64,000 nucleotides of DNA, from the NCBI GenBank assembly GCA_958496175.1, contig OY292278.1, forward strand, positions 36,332,001 to 36,396,000. The letters run 5' to 3'. The DNA comes from Sisyra terminalis. Its lineage: Eukaryota > Arthropoda > Insecta > Neuroptera > Sisyridae. The notes beneath the pieces were generated by a model. It worked only from the letters and a program-made list of their open reading frames with translations, ran no database searches and had not been told where the DNA came from. Made by a program: the position numbers and the translations under genes. Positions within the stretch are counted from its first letter, which is position 1, and every line of letters begins with the position of its first letter. Positions 44,495 through 57,447 of the stretch are shown piece after piece.

Positions 44495-45520
44495 ATAATT
44501 AGTGAGGTTAAGAATAGTTTGAAAACTATAACAGCTCGGTAAAGTTCATTCGAAGTGGCAATATGGTTAAATAAATAAGTGATAAACTGTAATTATTTTT
44601 GTATGAAGATTTACAAGCTTATCGCTACGTAAATAACAAAAGCTCAGTTTTGATTGACGTGATTTGTTTTAATGAAAGTTACCAAAAAAATATTTATAAG
44701 TATCTGTAAATAATTAAGACTCAGCTATATCATTTAACATACTCAAAACAAATGCATTAAGAAGAAAATTATAATATGTGTAGGCTGTTCTATTTTGACT
44801 CAATTTTTTGTTCTGGGGGTCTTTTTTGGAAGTTTCTCTACCTTGTGTCCTAGGATAACTTTTGCACCTTAGCTTTGTTCCTAGTTCCAGTTAGCATTAT
44901 CTGTATTTGAAACAAATCGAAGCACACGAAAAAATAATTTTTAAAACTCCTTATTTACATTTGATTTTTGCGCTATAAAATCATAATTATTAAAAAAGTT
45001 GTTTGTAACAAATACGATGTTAGATTGCAAACTTTTCTGTAAGTGCAAGTGAATATACATATATTACACTTCAAGTAAAAGAGATAGAACTACTACTACT
45101 TTCCCTACTCTCTGACTTCTGAACGAATACTTGCATACGACTCTATTTGACTATGTATGAGCTTATACATGAACTATTTCTATAAAAGGATCCGAGCAAG
45201 TTGAAAACTAGAAGCCTCCGCTTATTGTGACAAATCCTTCATCTCATTTGCCAAAGCCAGAACTAATAAATCAATAAGAAATCATCACTAACACTTTTAA
45301 TAGGATATTATATTGTGAAGAAAATTTCAACTCATGTAACTATTTATGTTTGATTTTGGGTATTTTTTAACATTTTCAACACACTATCTCAAATATATAA
45401 CCTTCAATAATTAACTAAAATGCTATTCGTTTTTTTTTTTGATCTTCTGGATTGGATTATTACATTAATTAAAAAAATAATCATTATAATTTATGATGTG
45501 AAATAAAATATTGTCATGTA
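44495..45520. other. No gene recognised
   Basis: AT-rich sequence without frames, RNA genes or recognised repeats. Confidence 0.5.
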
Positions 45521-45526
45521 TAAATA

Positions 45527-45744
45527 CAGTATAATCTCACTAATCCGGCACTTCAATAGGTCGGCACGTCCAATAATCCGGCACCCTCCACCCACGCCTC
45601 CCTCGCCCCTATATACCTGTGAAAACATTTATTCTTATTTTATTGATTACCTATGACTTTTTCACTATAATCCAGTAATCCGAACATTCCAATAATCCGG
45701 CACCCCCGGGGGTTTAATAGTGCCGGATTAGTGAAATTACACTG
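45527..45744. mobile_element. Tigger/pogo-like MITE, 218 bp, with TA duplication
   Basis: Left end CAGTATAATCTCACTAATCC and right end GGATTAGTGAAATTACACTG are inverted and carry the CACTAATCCGGCAC motif of pogo/Tigger-group Tc1/mariner elements. TA dinucleotides flank it (45525-45526, 45745-45746). Internal ATAATCCGGCAC repeats occur near both ends. Non-autonomous. Confidence 0.88.
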
Positions 45745-45749
45745 TAATT

Positions 45750-46600
45750 GATTTATAATAATTAATTTGTCTCAATATTTTAAACCTATATTATGTGTAT
45801 TTTGCAGATTTCAGAAAAAAATATATAATTGTCGAATAGGAGAAACTCTTCTTTAGCAACTAGTCTTGTCTGACTAGTGTAATATTTCTTGGTAAATTTT
45901 GGTAAATCTTGGTCAAATGAATTTTACTGTGCGACATTGTAGAAAACATAAAACGTTAGTTCAGGTCCTGCACTCCTATATTATGCAGCAGAAAGTACGA
46001 TATTATTATTGTAATTTTTGATATATTTTTTTTCTGTACACATGGGCTTGCAATTGGGCCATTATCAATATTTGATTTTGATGATTGTGCTTTTAGTTCT
46101 TTACTAAGATCCTGTATTTTCACTTATGTGAAGATATAAACCATAAACTTAAAGATAGCTTTTTAATTGATGAAAAAGTATCTGCTAGAGAAGTTCTACA
46201 CACATATCGCAATTGTTTGGAGAAAATAGGCATCTTTTTTCAATCCAGCAAGTAAAATTTTATCTTAAAGATAAATATTAGGTATCTAAAGTAGGTGTGG
46301 TAATACTGGCCATTTGTCCAAAGAAGTTTACTTTAAAGTTTAAGCCATTTGAAAAGCACTCGAAACTGTAAATTTTCTAAGCTGTTAAAAAGTATTTGGT
46401 TTCTGAGGTATTGAATTATGAGTAATTAATAAATTTTTCCAAAAAAAAAGTAAAACCATTGCACTACTCTCATTCAAAACGGTTCAAATAGGTCACCGAA
46501 TCCAAAACCGTCTGAAACTAAAAAGAAGACGCGGCAAGTATGTTAGTGGCACACCATTTATACAATTCAAAACTGGTTTATTATATTCCATAATTTTTAT
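45750..46600. other. No gene recognised
   Basis: No recognisable coding or element sequence. A less AT-rich patch near 46030-46200 is unassigned. Confidence 0.45.
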
Positions 46601-47100
46601 ATTACGCCATCACATTATTCCTCATACACACCAAAGGCATGAAACCCCTCATTTTCCCGATAATAAAATCTCGAACAAATCTCAAATTCGTCGCGCCCCA
46701 GTTCTACTCGAACCAACCAAACAGCCACAGTTCCAACACATTTTCTCTTTCATTTCCCTCCGGAATCGTTGCGGCCGTTCGAGTTCCAGAGCTTGGAGGG
46801 AAGTTATCGATGAAATCCAAGAATGCAGACTGAATAGAGAAGAAGAAAAAAAACGTTAAATCGAACACAAACGTTTTAATAACTTTCGAATTGGCCGCGA
46901 TCGACCGGATGATCGAGAGACGATCGAAAACCAGTTTTCTGCCCTGGAAAAAACGCCTAACCCAATAACTGAACCAACTTAACCACTTATGTAAGTAGAG
47001 CCCGTGAAATCTCTCTTAAGTAATGTGAGATTTGATATGTTATGTCTTTTGCACGTAAGCGCATCTCACTTGCATCGCTGACCAACGCAAACGTTTCATT
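46600..47100. promoter_or_regulatory. GC-richer block, possible untranslated exon or promoter
   Basis: Contains CGCGCCCC, GGCCGCGATCGACCGGATGA and a 64-codon plus frame (46639-46833) with no coding family. CpG-containing, unusually GC-rich sequence in this AT-rich window may mark a 5' untranslated exon or promoter of a neighbouring gene. Strand not determined. Confidence 0.25.
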
Positions 47101-47109
47101 CTTCTTATT

Positions 47110-48240
47110 CAATCTCATTATATTATCGTCTAAATGTAATTAATGATAAAATAATAATTATATATGATGTGTTGTTTCGAAAACAAGTTATGTTTGCTTT
47201 CGTAATCACTTCTGTCTATATAAAACGTAACGGAAAGAAAGACGTTTTCTAACATTTCTCGGTAATCATTGAAAATTTTCTCCGATATGACTCAGAACAA
47301 AAAAAAATTGCTCCATTTAAAAACCGTAAAATTCAAAAATAAATGTCAATAACTAAACGACATGGTTAGTTCCAAGAGAAAATAGTTGAGATTAAAATAC
47401 AAGAGAAAAAAATCCCTTTTTTTAATTACTTACTTAAAGTGAAGAACATGGAAGCTCTGAAAGCTCAAAGCTTTCAGGATATTTAAACTAAAAGACAAGC
47501 TTTTTCTGGGATTTATGTAAATAATTAATGTTTGGCTTTTTTTATAAGAGCCGAAAGGTGAATCTCTCAGACGAAAAAAAATATGACAAATAATGAAAAA
47601 AATATCTACTTAAAATTTTTTTTCCCTGTGATAATTTTGCCAAAAAAGTGTTATTAAATATTCATTATGCAAATTTGGAGGTATTTATTAAACAGCGGTT
47701 AATCGAATTGTTATTGTTTTCAAACTCTTCTTAACTAGCTTTGTTTTTAGTGATTATTTATCAAAATTCTTAAAGCAATATTTGCAATACGAAATTTCAA
47801 AATAAACAAGAGCATTGTAAGAATTACTTAAAAAATTTCAACAAGTGTATCACACTTCTCAAAGATTCAAATTTTCATCCCTTAAAATTTTCTTGGTTTA
47901 GTCTCTCTAGTTGCTAAGTCTTATTTAAAATTCTAAAATTAACCTCCTGCAGGACTTAGGTACTTATTACAGTATTGTTAATTTTTCTTCTTCAGAAAAA
48001 TAAATTTTTCTCATATTTTTGTCTCTTCTAACAAAAATGCAATAAAATGACAGGTAAAAGAGTATTTATAATCGTACAAGTGTTTTTTAATCCAGAGTAG
48101 GACTAGCACTAGGAGTCATTGGACAGCATTTTTGGGTATATGTAAGAATAGTGCCTATTCTATTTGAACTTGTTTTAACAAATGAAATCTCTAAAAATTT
48201 TCCCTTCTTTTTCGATTCCAGTGACAAATTTTTCTTTATC
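47110..48240. other. No gene recognised
   Basis: AT-rich; nothing identified. Confidence 0.5.
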
Positions 48241-48247
48241 TACCGAA

Positions 48248-48530
48248 ATATAATTTATCTGAAATGAAGTTTAGCTGCATTTCATAAATTTATGATTATT
48301 TAAGCATCGGGTTTATATTTTCTGATGTATTTTTGAGAGGTTCTAAGTCCAACAGTTTAGACCAGTGGTCTTAACGGTTTGATTATAATTTATCTGAAAT
48401 GAACCTGAACCTCATTTCATAAATTTATGATTATTTAAGCATTGGGCTTATATTTTCAGATCTATTTTTAAGAGGTTCTAAGTCGAAAGTTCTAAGCCCA
48501 ACTCTTTAGACCAGTGGTTCTTAACGGTTA
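48248..48530. repeat. Tandem duplication (135-149 bp) with hAT-like ends
   Basis: TAATTTATCTGAAATGAA starts two copies (48251 and 48386). Both run through TTTCATAAATTTATGATTAT and AAGAGGTTCTAAGTC to CCAGTGGT(T)CTTAACGG (48362 and 48511). CAGTGGTTCTTAACGG is a common hAT-type terminus. Confidence 0.75.
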
Positions 48531-48605
48531 GAATAGTTGTTTGGTGAATCAGTCTCACGGGTTCGGTGGAGGTCAAGATTCACCCCCGACTCGTATGATC
48601 TAAAC
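48512..48605 (+). mobile_element. hAT-type element end, fragment
   Basis: CAGTGGTTCTTAACGG followed about 40 bp later by CACGGGTTCGGTGGAGG, as seen inside the termini of insect hAT elements. No opposite end found. Confidence 0.4.
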
Positions 48606-49014
48606 CTAAATAAAAATTTTGTTTGAATTTGAAAAAATCATATTTTATCTTTATGAAAATCTCATTTATGGACTTTTTTTTTAGGTATTCATAATTCTGT
48701 TTTGCTTAACACTCGAAGACCGGTCCATCAAAAATTCGAAAATGAGATCAAGTGACGGTGTGGGGTACAAAATTACCCCTGATTCAAGAAAAATTATAAA
48801 TTATAAGTTAATATAAAGTTAAAATTAATTCAGTTTTTGATTTTAAGCATGCTCTTCTTCATCAAAAATAAATTTTATTGGAATATCATTGTAGATTACT
48901 ATAAATATCAAATATATACCGTTAGTATACTTATTACAAATAGTTCACCAAATAAGAAATTTAGGGTACAAATATACCTCACTTAGGCACGTGAGGGTTA
49001 AGTAGATGAAATAG

Positions 49015-49085
49015 GTGAAATAGGGGCCCAGGAAACTCAATTAGCCGTACCTAAGGATGCAGTGTTGTGGCCCAAATAACCTCAT
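49015..49085 (-). mobile_element. tRNA-like SINE (family C), fragment
   Basis: The minus strand reads GAGTTTCCTGGGCCCCTATTTCACC, preceded by CAACACTGCATCCTTAGG. It matches the 5' part of copies at 7.8 and 23.1 kb. Confidence 0.5.
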
Positions 49086-49089
49086 TTTG

Positions 49090-52000
49090 GATATCTCAAA
49101 TAAACTAGAAAAACAAAATAGTTTCATACTATGATATATTAAATTTTTAGTTTTTACATTTTGACATCAAATATTTGTGAATCTTATGTCTTCATTTGTC
49201 CAGGGATGTTGTTCTTAGTAAAGCAAAAACTCATTAAAAAGGAGTACTTTTACAAGTGCGTAAAAAAAAAACTAATAAATTTTAATTAGTGAACCCAAGC
49301 CGATACTAATTGATTTACGGTTTAATTGTCTAATAGGTGAATTCAATTGGATTATCAGAAATAATTGCTTAGGCGAAAAAATTGTTAAGACGTAAACCAT
49401 TGTAAAGTTCGAATTAGTACTTTAAAGTATTATAATATTTAGTTTTATTTGCTACAATTATTCGGAGGAGCAAATACAAAACTTGTATCAAAAATATCAC
49501 TAAAAATTTATGCTTAAAACTTATAAAACTAGTATGAGTTAAAAGTTTTGGGTTATATTTTATTCAGTTTTTACAAAAGTTAACTTTAAAAATAATAAAA
49601 AAATGCACGAAAATTGGTAAGAATTGCACAAATAACGGTCCAAAATTTGTGCAAAATGCGAAGACTGAAAATTTAAAAAATCAATTGCTTTAAAGTGATC
49701 TACCTCAAAAAAATGTTTAGCTTTACAATTAACATTTTTAATCAAAGCCTTTGTCTGCCAAAACTTTTTCTTTTCCCTCCCAAGACGTAACGTGTACAAA
49801 AAGGATTAATTGCAATTAAACTCTTATTATATCGGAATAAAAATATCGAAATTATTAAAGTGGCCTAGCGGTTCCGACTGGAGTCGCCTGCTGTGTTTCC
49901 TCTTGTCTGTTACGTATCTAATAATATTTCCATTATAATCGAAACATTTTTTTCCTTTTTCCGATTTCGATAATGTTATTGAACTCTGCTCAACCATCCA
50001 ACAAGGCAACAGAGTTGTGGTTAGTAGTCTTTCGACTTCTGATCAACTTGGTTCAACACCAATTGCGCTATTGGTTTCGTACTTCAATACCTTTCGATTA
50101 AACAAATTGGCCATATGGCCACCACCAAGTATTTAAACCAACTCTGTTAGAATAATTGTGGTAATGATTCCAAAAAAAAAAAAAAACAGAGAAAAATCTT
50201 TATATTATAAAACGGTTATTTCAATTATTTTCTTTCTTCGATAAATCCTCCTCCGTTTCCAGGTCAAAACTGCATATTTCAGTGGATATGGCTCGCGGTG
50301 GTCTTCAGCCATCGTGAACCTATAGAAATATTGTCGTCGTAAATCAATTGAGAAATTTTCCTTGGGACGCCTTAAATATTCATGTGCCTCTTTTATTGGC
50401 CGCAAGAGGTGAAAGAAATTAATCAAACGAAGCGAAATTGGTTTGGTTTTCGTAATTTTTTTAATTCAATTTTAGATTGAATGTAATTGATAAAATGATT
50501 TATCACATCAGATATTACCGCATATATGATAATATAGAAGAAAGTAATTAAACTAACAAAAGTCTGTGTATATTTTGGCATTTAAGAATGTTTTCCTATG
50601 GGAAAATCATTCAAATTTTTCATCAATAATTTTTTCAATTGTTTATGATTTCAATTGCTGATAAATGGAAAACGGCATTACCAGAAACACTAAATAATCA
50701 GAGATATAAAATTTAAATGTTAAGGTCTTTCCCATTTATATGTTTTAAAGAATGCCCAACGGAAAAAAGATATCCCAAAAACTATAGGTAGGAGAATTTG
50801 GCGGAATTTTGAATTTTGAACATCCATGAATCCAATTTGACTTAAACTTACAATAGGGAAGTCATAATTGCAAAATCTCAAAAATCATAAATCATAGATA
50901 GCTTCAGTTTTTATTTAGGTTTCGTATAGCACTTGGTTTTTCACTATTTTTCCAGTAATTTTAAGACTATTTTGGTTACTGTAAGTAATATTACTAATTT
51001 CCAAAGAAAAAAAATGGTTTATAAGAATAATATCCAGTTGTACACTTTGTGTTTTAAATTATATGAATAAATCAAAACTTAAGTTGATTTGGAGGCAAAT
51101 TTTGGAATCTGGAACAAAGGAGTTGTGCTTATTTTAAAAGATTTTCTTATAACTACTTTGTCACTGTGCAAATCATGGTTGTCATCATCAAATCATTAGG
51201 ACCTTAAAAATAAGTTTTCACTATTTTTGTTCAAATTGAAAGCTATATTTAAAGTATAAGATTCAGAAAAGAAATTTAGGCAATGTATTCCCCATAACTT
51301 AAGACCACGTTTTCTTGAAGTCATCTTTCGAGAAGTAAACGAATATCTAGTCGAAAAAACGTTACATCTTTTGAAGCAATCCAAGGATTGATCCATTCTT
51401 TGGAATCTTTATTGCGACTGTTTACTCTTTATTATTTTCAACAGTATATGTTGGTAATTCCAAAATTTCGTGCCAATTTTCATTAAATTTCGTGAATTTT
51501 CTACTGAAAAATCAGGAAGATTCTGGAATAACAAAGTTTTTAAATTGTCTGAAAGGTAAGAGATGAAGAGATAGAACAGAGTAGCAACTATAATATTAAA
51601 CAAAAGTTTACCAAAATTTTAGAGTAATGAATTTTATTTTTTTTCCAAAATCGATACGAGCTTTTCCGATAACCAAATAATTAGTAATGTTTAATTTGTT
51701 GGATTAAGCTACAACCAAATAAAGTTTTAATTAATTGAATGTTTTTAAAGACCTTTTAAGGGTTGATGGTGCATTAAATATTAGTCATACGTACTAGTGA
51801 GTGAAATTGTAACAGAGAAAAGGACTCTAATAGCACTTGAAACACTAATCTTCTTTCTCACTTGGAGACAAGTCGTTTAAGTGTACATTTTTGAGAGATT
51901 CATAAAAACATTTTTTTTTTGGGTAAAATGGCGAAGGAAAGACATTGTCAAAATCAGAGACATGAGTTCTTCAGAAAAAGAAAGGAGATATCTAGAGAAC

Positions 52001-52915
52001 TTGAAAATGTCATTCTTTGGATTGGATACTTTGAAATACTAAGCTTGGATTATGATTTAAAGGAAAATGAAAATTAAACCACAAAATTCTACAGTCTACA
52101 CCTAAGTGGCTTGAAAAAGAAAAATTTGATTTAATTTACGTTTTTCCACGTATGACTACTACTAGCACTACCTAAAAATGTAACATTGAGGAGAAAAAAA
52201 TTGATTTTTTCCTATTATTTGAAAGATACTTGCTTATCTTTCTTGTATATATGTTATGGTAAGTATAATGAAATGTAAATTATTATGAATTATTTAAAAT
52301 TATAAATAACTTATTATCAAAATTCGTTGAAAAAGTAAGTACTTTTACTCTTCCAGAACTTTTTACCACACCGAACTCACCTCAGGATTTGAGAGTGTTA
52401 CAGATGTAAATATCGACATTGAACAAAAAAATTGATTCCTAAATACTCGATTTCTTGAGTTATTAAAATCTATTAGTACAATCGATTTTTAATAAAAAAA
52501 ATAATCGATTTTTTCATAATTAATTTTTTTTCACGTCCTTAACACTGCCTCATCCCTGCAAAATTCTTCACGTCGAAATAATCCGGTCCTATTTTAATGG
52601 TTCTAGGACACAAATTGATAAATTGACTAGAAAATGGGAAGTTTTGAGAAAAGTCATCGAAAAAAAGCACAATTATCAATATAAGGACACGAATAAAGTT
52701 AGTTATTCGATCTAATTAGCAAAAATGACTTTCGTCTCCTAGAAAAAAGACTCATAATGGGTGCTGTTAATAGGAAACAGGAAGAAAAAGAAATGAAATC
52801 CCGAAACTGTTAAAAAGAGATTTTTATATGCTTAATAAATTTACCTAGCAGGGCGAAAATTTGGAAGAAATTGTAGGAAAATAAAGGAGAAATAATAAAA
52901 TATTTGATTATGGCA
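49090..52915. other. No supported gene
   Basis: Mostly AT-rich. At 49860-50110 there is a less AT-rich patch with tRNA-like words (GGCCTAGCGGTTCCGACTGG near 49862; TCTTTCGACTTCTGATCAAC then GGTTCAACACC near 50030-50056). It may be a further decayed SINE, but no cloverleaf forms. Frames at 49560-50426 and 51196-51603 are unsupported. Confidence 0.35.
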
Positions 52916-52931
52916 AAAACAATTGTTTTGT

Positions 52932-53101
52932 ACCCTGCTGGTGACCGAGTGGTCAAGTGACCGCTCCAAAAATGAAAGGTTTTGGGTTCGATCCTAGTAT
53001 CGATAAAATTTTTGATATTTCTCGATTAAAGATGTTTATTTACCCTAGAGTCGTTAAAGATTTTAGTAATTATAAAGCGATGATAAATAATAATTAAAAA
53101 A
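52932..53101 (+). mobile_element. tRNA-derived SINE (family B), full length with target duplication
   Basis: Head CTGGTGACCGAGTGGTC (A box) and GGGTTCGATCC (B box) 40 bp later give a Leu/Ser-tRNA-like Pol III promoter. A TCGATAAAATTTTTGATATT-type body follows, then CCCTAGAGTCGTTAAAGA, AAAGCGATGATAAATAA and an A-rich tail. It is flanked by the 11-bp direct repeat AATTGTTTTGT (52921-52931 and 53102-53112), which shows retroposition. It is the reference copy for the other family B hits. Confidence 0.88.
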
Positions 53102-53114
53102 AATTGTTTTGTTG

Positions 53115-53700
53115 ATGGAAAAAAATAATAAATAGCAAAATAATAACTTTACATTTTTCCTTTTGCTATAAATATATATAGAGTTCATAGCAAAAAAAAA
53201 GTTTTTTGATAGCGACTGATATTTATCTGGAATTTTGTAGTTCAGGAAAAAGATTATTTTTATTACTATTATAAAAAGAGTTTAAAAGGCCTATAAACAA
53301 ATTTACCCCAAAAAAATTTCGAGACTATATCGATGATGGTAGTGAACAATGAAATCGCGGAGAATTGCACTGAATTTCATTTGCATTGAGTAACATTGAA
53401 ATTATTGATAGTTTGGTACAAAAAATCGAAAATTTTTGGTGTTATTTTAACATATTTATATTAAGTCCTAAGTGCAAGGAAAATGTGAACCCTTAGTACA
53501 GGAAAATCATTTAGTATCCGCACCAAATCTTTATTGAAACTTTTTTTAAAGTTTTTTACTACTAATAGGTTTTTCCCATGCTCTGGTTTTTCCAATTTTT
53601 GACCGATAAAGCTAGTTAAAATATTAACTAGCTAATCGGAGATTTTGGATAGAAATTTTCTTATGTTCTTTTTTTTTGTCGATGTGAAATGAAAGGGCAC
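53115..53700. other. No gene recognised
   Basis: AT-rich; nothing identified. Confidence 0.5.
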
Positions 53701-53719
53701 TAAAGACCTACACAGTACT

Positions 53720-53935
53720 GAATCCAATGTTGTTCACCCACTGACCACATTGATGATGGATGTGTCGGATGAGGCAAACATCTCTTACTTCTCGTTTCGT
53801 CTTGAAAATTTTTTCCGCATGCCTCTTCATCTCCTCAAAACAATGAGCCAAAAAGAGAGCTGTTGGGGCAGGTGCTTCGCCCCAAGCACTGGGTGTTCCA
53901 CTTGCATTTTAACACACATCAAATACGCATAATCG
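53720..53935. other. Unexplained GC-richer island
   Basis: Sharply less AT-rich than its flanks, with GGGGCAGGTGCTTCGCCCCA (hairpin-forming GGGGC..GCCCC). A 60-codon plus frame (53750-53932) and several short minus frames cross it without a recognisable family. It could be a transposon coding remnant, an untranslated exon or a regulatory element. Confidence 0.3.
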
Positions 53936-53939
53936 GCTC

Positions 53940-55845
53940 GAATTTCTTCAAAAAATTCCTGTCTTATATCATCAGAAATCCAAAAAAATAAACAAATTTA
54001 TATCTAAAAAAAAAATCCCAAACCTAGTCAGTAATCTGATCGATTTTAAAGTGATGTACTTGAAATTTTATATATCTTGTTTTTATTTTCTTTCAAACAC
54101 AGCTGAACTTCTCTGCATAGACGATCGATTGTAAAATATTTACATATTTATGGAATTCACGGTACAATTTCAGTTGACAATAATGGAGTCGGCTGGAAAT
54201 CGAGAAATGTCGTTTGAATTTCAATTGAAAGTGATAACGATGATGGCTGTGATGGCTGTGATGGTAACGATTATTAATTAGTGATGCTTCGAAAAAGTCT
54301 TAATTAAATAAAAACACAAAACCCCCTATATGAACTTGAATAAATTATCATTGTTATTTAGCCATTAACTTAATTAAAGGAAGGAAAGTTATTCTCAAAT
54401 GTTTGGTACTTAATAGTATTTAATAACATCGATAAATTTTAACACTGAAAAATATATTATGACACGAAAATATAAATTCCAATTCATTAATTTTTCTAAT
54501 GAAAAAAAAATAACTCGTTTTTAAAAGGACTCAAAGAAGGGTACCTATACAAAAACGCCGGGACATATAAGCAAATAATGAAAACACTGGGATTGGCTAC
54601 AAATTTGGGGACTCAAATTTTAATTTGCTTTTACTTTGTATAACGTCAAATTTAAAAATTAACTTTTCTCCTAATCGTGAACTTAAGTATTTCCTCACAT
54701 ATAGTTTATATTTTACAAGGGGAAAATAAATAGATTTATGATAGTGAATTAATTGAATGGTAACTCTCAAAATAACTGAATAATTAAGACTGGTTGTCAA
54801 ACTTTTTTATTCATCCCTTACTTAAATATACCCCCATCAAAACAATTTTCAAGTAATTAAAACATATTTATCAGTGTTCCTACAAATTGTATTATTTTTA
54901 GTGTCGGACAGAAACTGGTTTTTACGGCCGAAACCGAATTTCAGTATCAGTTTTGGAACAAAACTTCCATATAAGATCATGTTTTCGTAGAAAAAAAAGT
55001 TTATCATAATTTGTTAGTCATTATTTTTAAATCTTATAGGTATTCATTAATCATCTAGTTCCTAATATTTGTGCTAATCATTAACATAACATATTATTAT
55101 TATTTCTTATTTCAAATATATTATTTACCATATGCTGAAATACGGGGTTGATTTGAAAGAAATGCACTTAATATTTCTGTTTAGTATTAGTTACGAATAA
55201 TAGAATATTATACTATAATAAATAGAAAATAGATACAAAACAAAATTACTGTTTATTTAATATGCTTAAGTATACCAAATAGAAAGTACTCTTTCTTATA
55301 TCTTAATAATAAAATAATTTCTTCTAAATTTTGATCAATTTTCTTTAGAACTGAAAAAAAATATTAAAGATAATATTAAACAAAATTTTAATGAACTGAT
55401 AGATATCACTATTCGTAATTGAATAATCAAATAATACTTGAGAAACAATATTTTTTTAACATTTTCATCTCACGACCTCAGTTTTGGTTTCGGTCGTAGT
55501 TTTGGCTTGACGACAGCCGAAACCGAAACCGAAAGTTCGGTCGGACACTAATTATTTTGCTATCTGAATATGATCCATCCAGTAAGTAAATCCAAGAATT
55601 TAATATATCTTCCCCTCTATTATCTGTAGCTTTCCAGTTTCCTTTCTTTAATATCAATTATGAATTATTTTACTACGAAATTGATCCATCTAGATAAATT
55701 TTCCTCTTGTCCCTCGTTTGGAAATTAGTTATTTTTTCATTAACTTTTCTTCATATTTCCACCCTAATGATTTGGTTTTTCCATTAAATTTTATTGCTTT
55801 TTCTCCAGAATCCCATTTCAGATCCTCAAAAACAAATCAATTTAT
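53940..55845. other. No gene; one possible regulatory block
   Basis: The stretch 54090-54300 is less AT-rich, with a triplicated GATGGCTGTGATGGCTGTGATGG-like run near 54240 (given here only as its repeat unit GATGGCTGT). The stretch 54900-55550 has GAAACCGAA words near both ends (54940 and 55520) in the same orientation, with a mirrored CAGTTTTGG, perhaps the ends of a decayed element. Confidence 0.3.
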
Positions 55846-55851
55846 AAAGCT

Positions 55852-56000
55852 TACTGGTGGCCGAGTGGTCTAGGTGACCGCTCCGAAACTGGTAAGTTTT
55901 GGGTTCGATTGAGCAAATATTTGATATTTGTCGATAAACCCTAGAGTCGCTAAAAACCTTCGTAGGTAAAAAACAAAGGTAAATAACCATCAAAAAAATC
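55852..56000 (+). mobile_element. tRNA-derived SINE (family B)
   Basis: ACTGGTGGCCGAGTGGTCTA (A box), GGGTTCGATTG (B box, one change), then TTGATATTTGTCGATAAACC, CCTAGAGTCGCTAAAAACC and a shortened tail. The candidate flanking repeat AAATCAAT is only 8 bp and not exactly placed. Confidence 0.78.
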
Positions 56001-56004
56001 AATG

Positions 56005-57440
56005 TATCACTTAATGATACTTTCGTTGTTAATTGGAAGTCGCTAAGTAAAAAAATTATTTCTCATATTTATTTTAATGGTTATTATGCAAATTTGTATT
56101 GAACTTTTCAGACTATTAATGTTGGGAACCAATAGAGCTTTAAGCATAGGTCAAGACCGAGCTTTCACGAAATCGATGAGAGCTTTTTTTGTCTTTACCC
56201 ATTTTCCTTTTCGTCGTATAATTACTACTACTGTAAATGAAGCAAATTATTCCCAAGTTATTGTATAATAAAACCAAGTAATAACTCAATAAAGCTACTA
56301 TGGAGAAGATAATTAAAAAATCAATCAAAGTTAAATGGAAATTTATAAATAGGCATAGTTTTTATGGCTCTGAAACGAGGAATTCCGTGGTCAATGGCCC
56401 ATTGACGATTAACATCTGCATTTGAAATCCGGAAATAATTTTTTATCCAATTTGTTTCTATATCGAGTCATATCAATTATTTTAAACAGACAGAGAAAAA
56501 TTATGTTTTTTTTTTTCGTTAAACTTCATAGACAAAGAGGCGAGTGTTATCAAATCTTGTAATCAATAGGAGGAAAAATTCCATTAATAACGCAAAGCTC
56601 ACGTAAGTATGTCTTTATTATGGACATTAGCGTCTATGAAGCGGTGCAAACGAGGAAATTTATACAAAATGCAAATTTATAAATGCCATAATGACGGTTA
56701 AATGTTGCATGATGACGATGAGATTGCATCTACGAGTACATATCGAATGCAACAAGTATTATCACTAAATATTAACAGTGGAAAATGATCCCCGTTTTTC
56801 TGTTTGGTATTTTTAATGAGGTGAATGTCCGAAAATTTTATATGATCACGATTTATCAGTTATGTTTTTTTTTTTTTTTGAAAAAGTTTACCTTTGGTGA
56901 GAATGAAAATTCTGATAAAATAAATGTTTGCCGGCAGCAAATCAAAAATTAAAAATTCTTTTAGTTATTGGTAATTTAATGACGAATTACAGGCCTGTGA
57001 CTAATAATATACTTTATCGAGAATATCCAATAAAATTACAGAAGTAATTATTATCATTAGTGAGTCGACAACGTGACTATTTTCGATCGGAAAAAATGAG
57101 TGAAAAAAAAAGTTTTCTAAATACATAATTTTTAAAAATTCTACTTAAATTCCAAGCATCTAATTGCTTAACTTTTAAAAAAAAAATTTTTGCAGCATAC
57201 CGAAAGAAAAATAATAATATACAATAAAAATAAACAACCAGTTGCTAGTTAAAATCGTTATTTTTCATAACACTTATACAAAATAAATTTAATTATCAAC
57301 CCTTTTTTATTTACATTGGTAAGGGATAAAATGGGGTTCGAAAGGATATTGGAGTTATGATAAGGAGGAAATATTTGATAATTCTTTTACTTTAGACCGC
57401 TTGAGTTCTTTGTTAAATTAATATAAATATTTTGTATGTA
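56005..57440. other. No gene; possible conserved non-coding block
   Basis: The block 56590-56770 looks less decayed, with TTTATAAATGCCATAATGAC and CATGATGACGATGAGATTGC. The overlapping frames at 56077-56328 are unsupported. A long T run is at 56866. Confidence 0.35.
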
Positions 57441-57447
57441 CTAAAGC

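Noticed and set aside
46639..46833. 64-codon plus-strand frame in GC-richer block
   Set aside because: No motif or homologue recognised; openness follows from lower AT content. Reported only as a possible regulatory or untranslated block.
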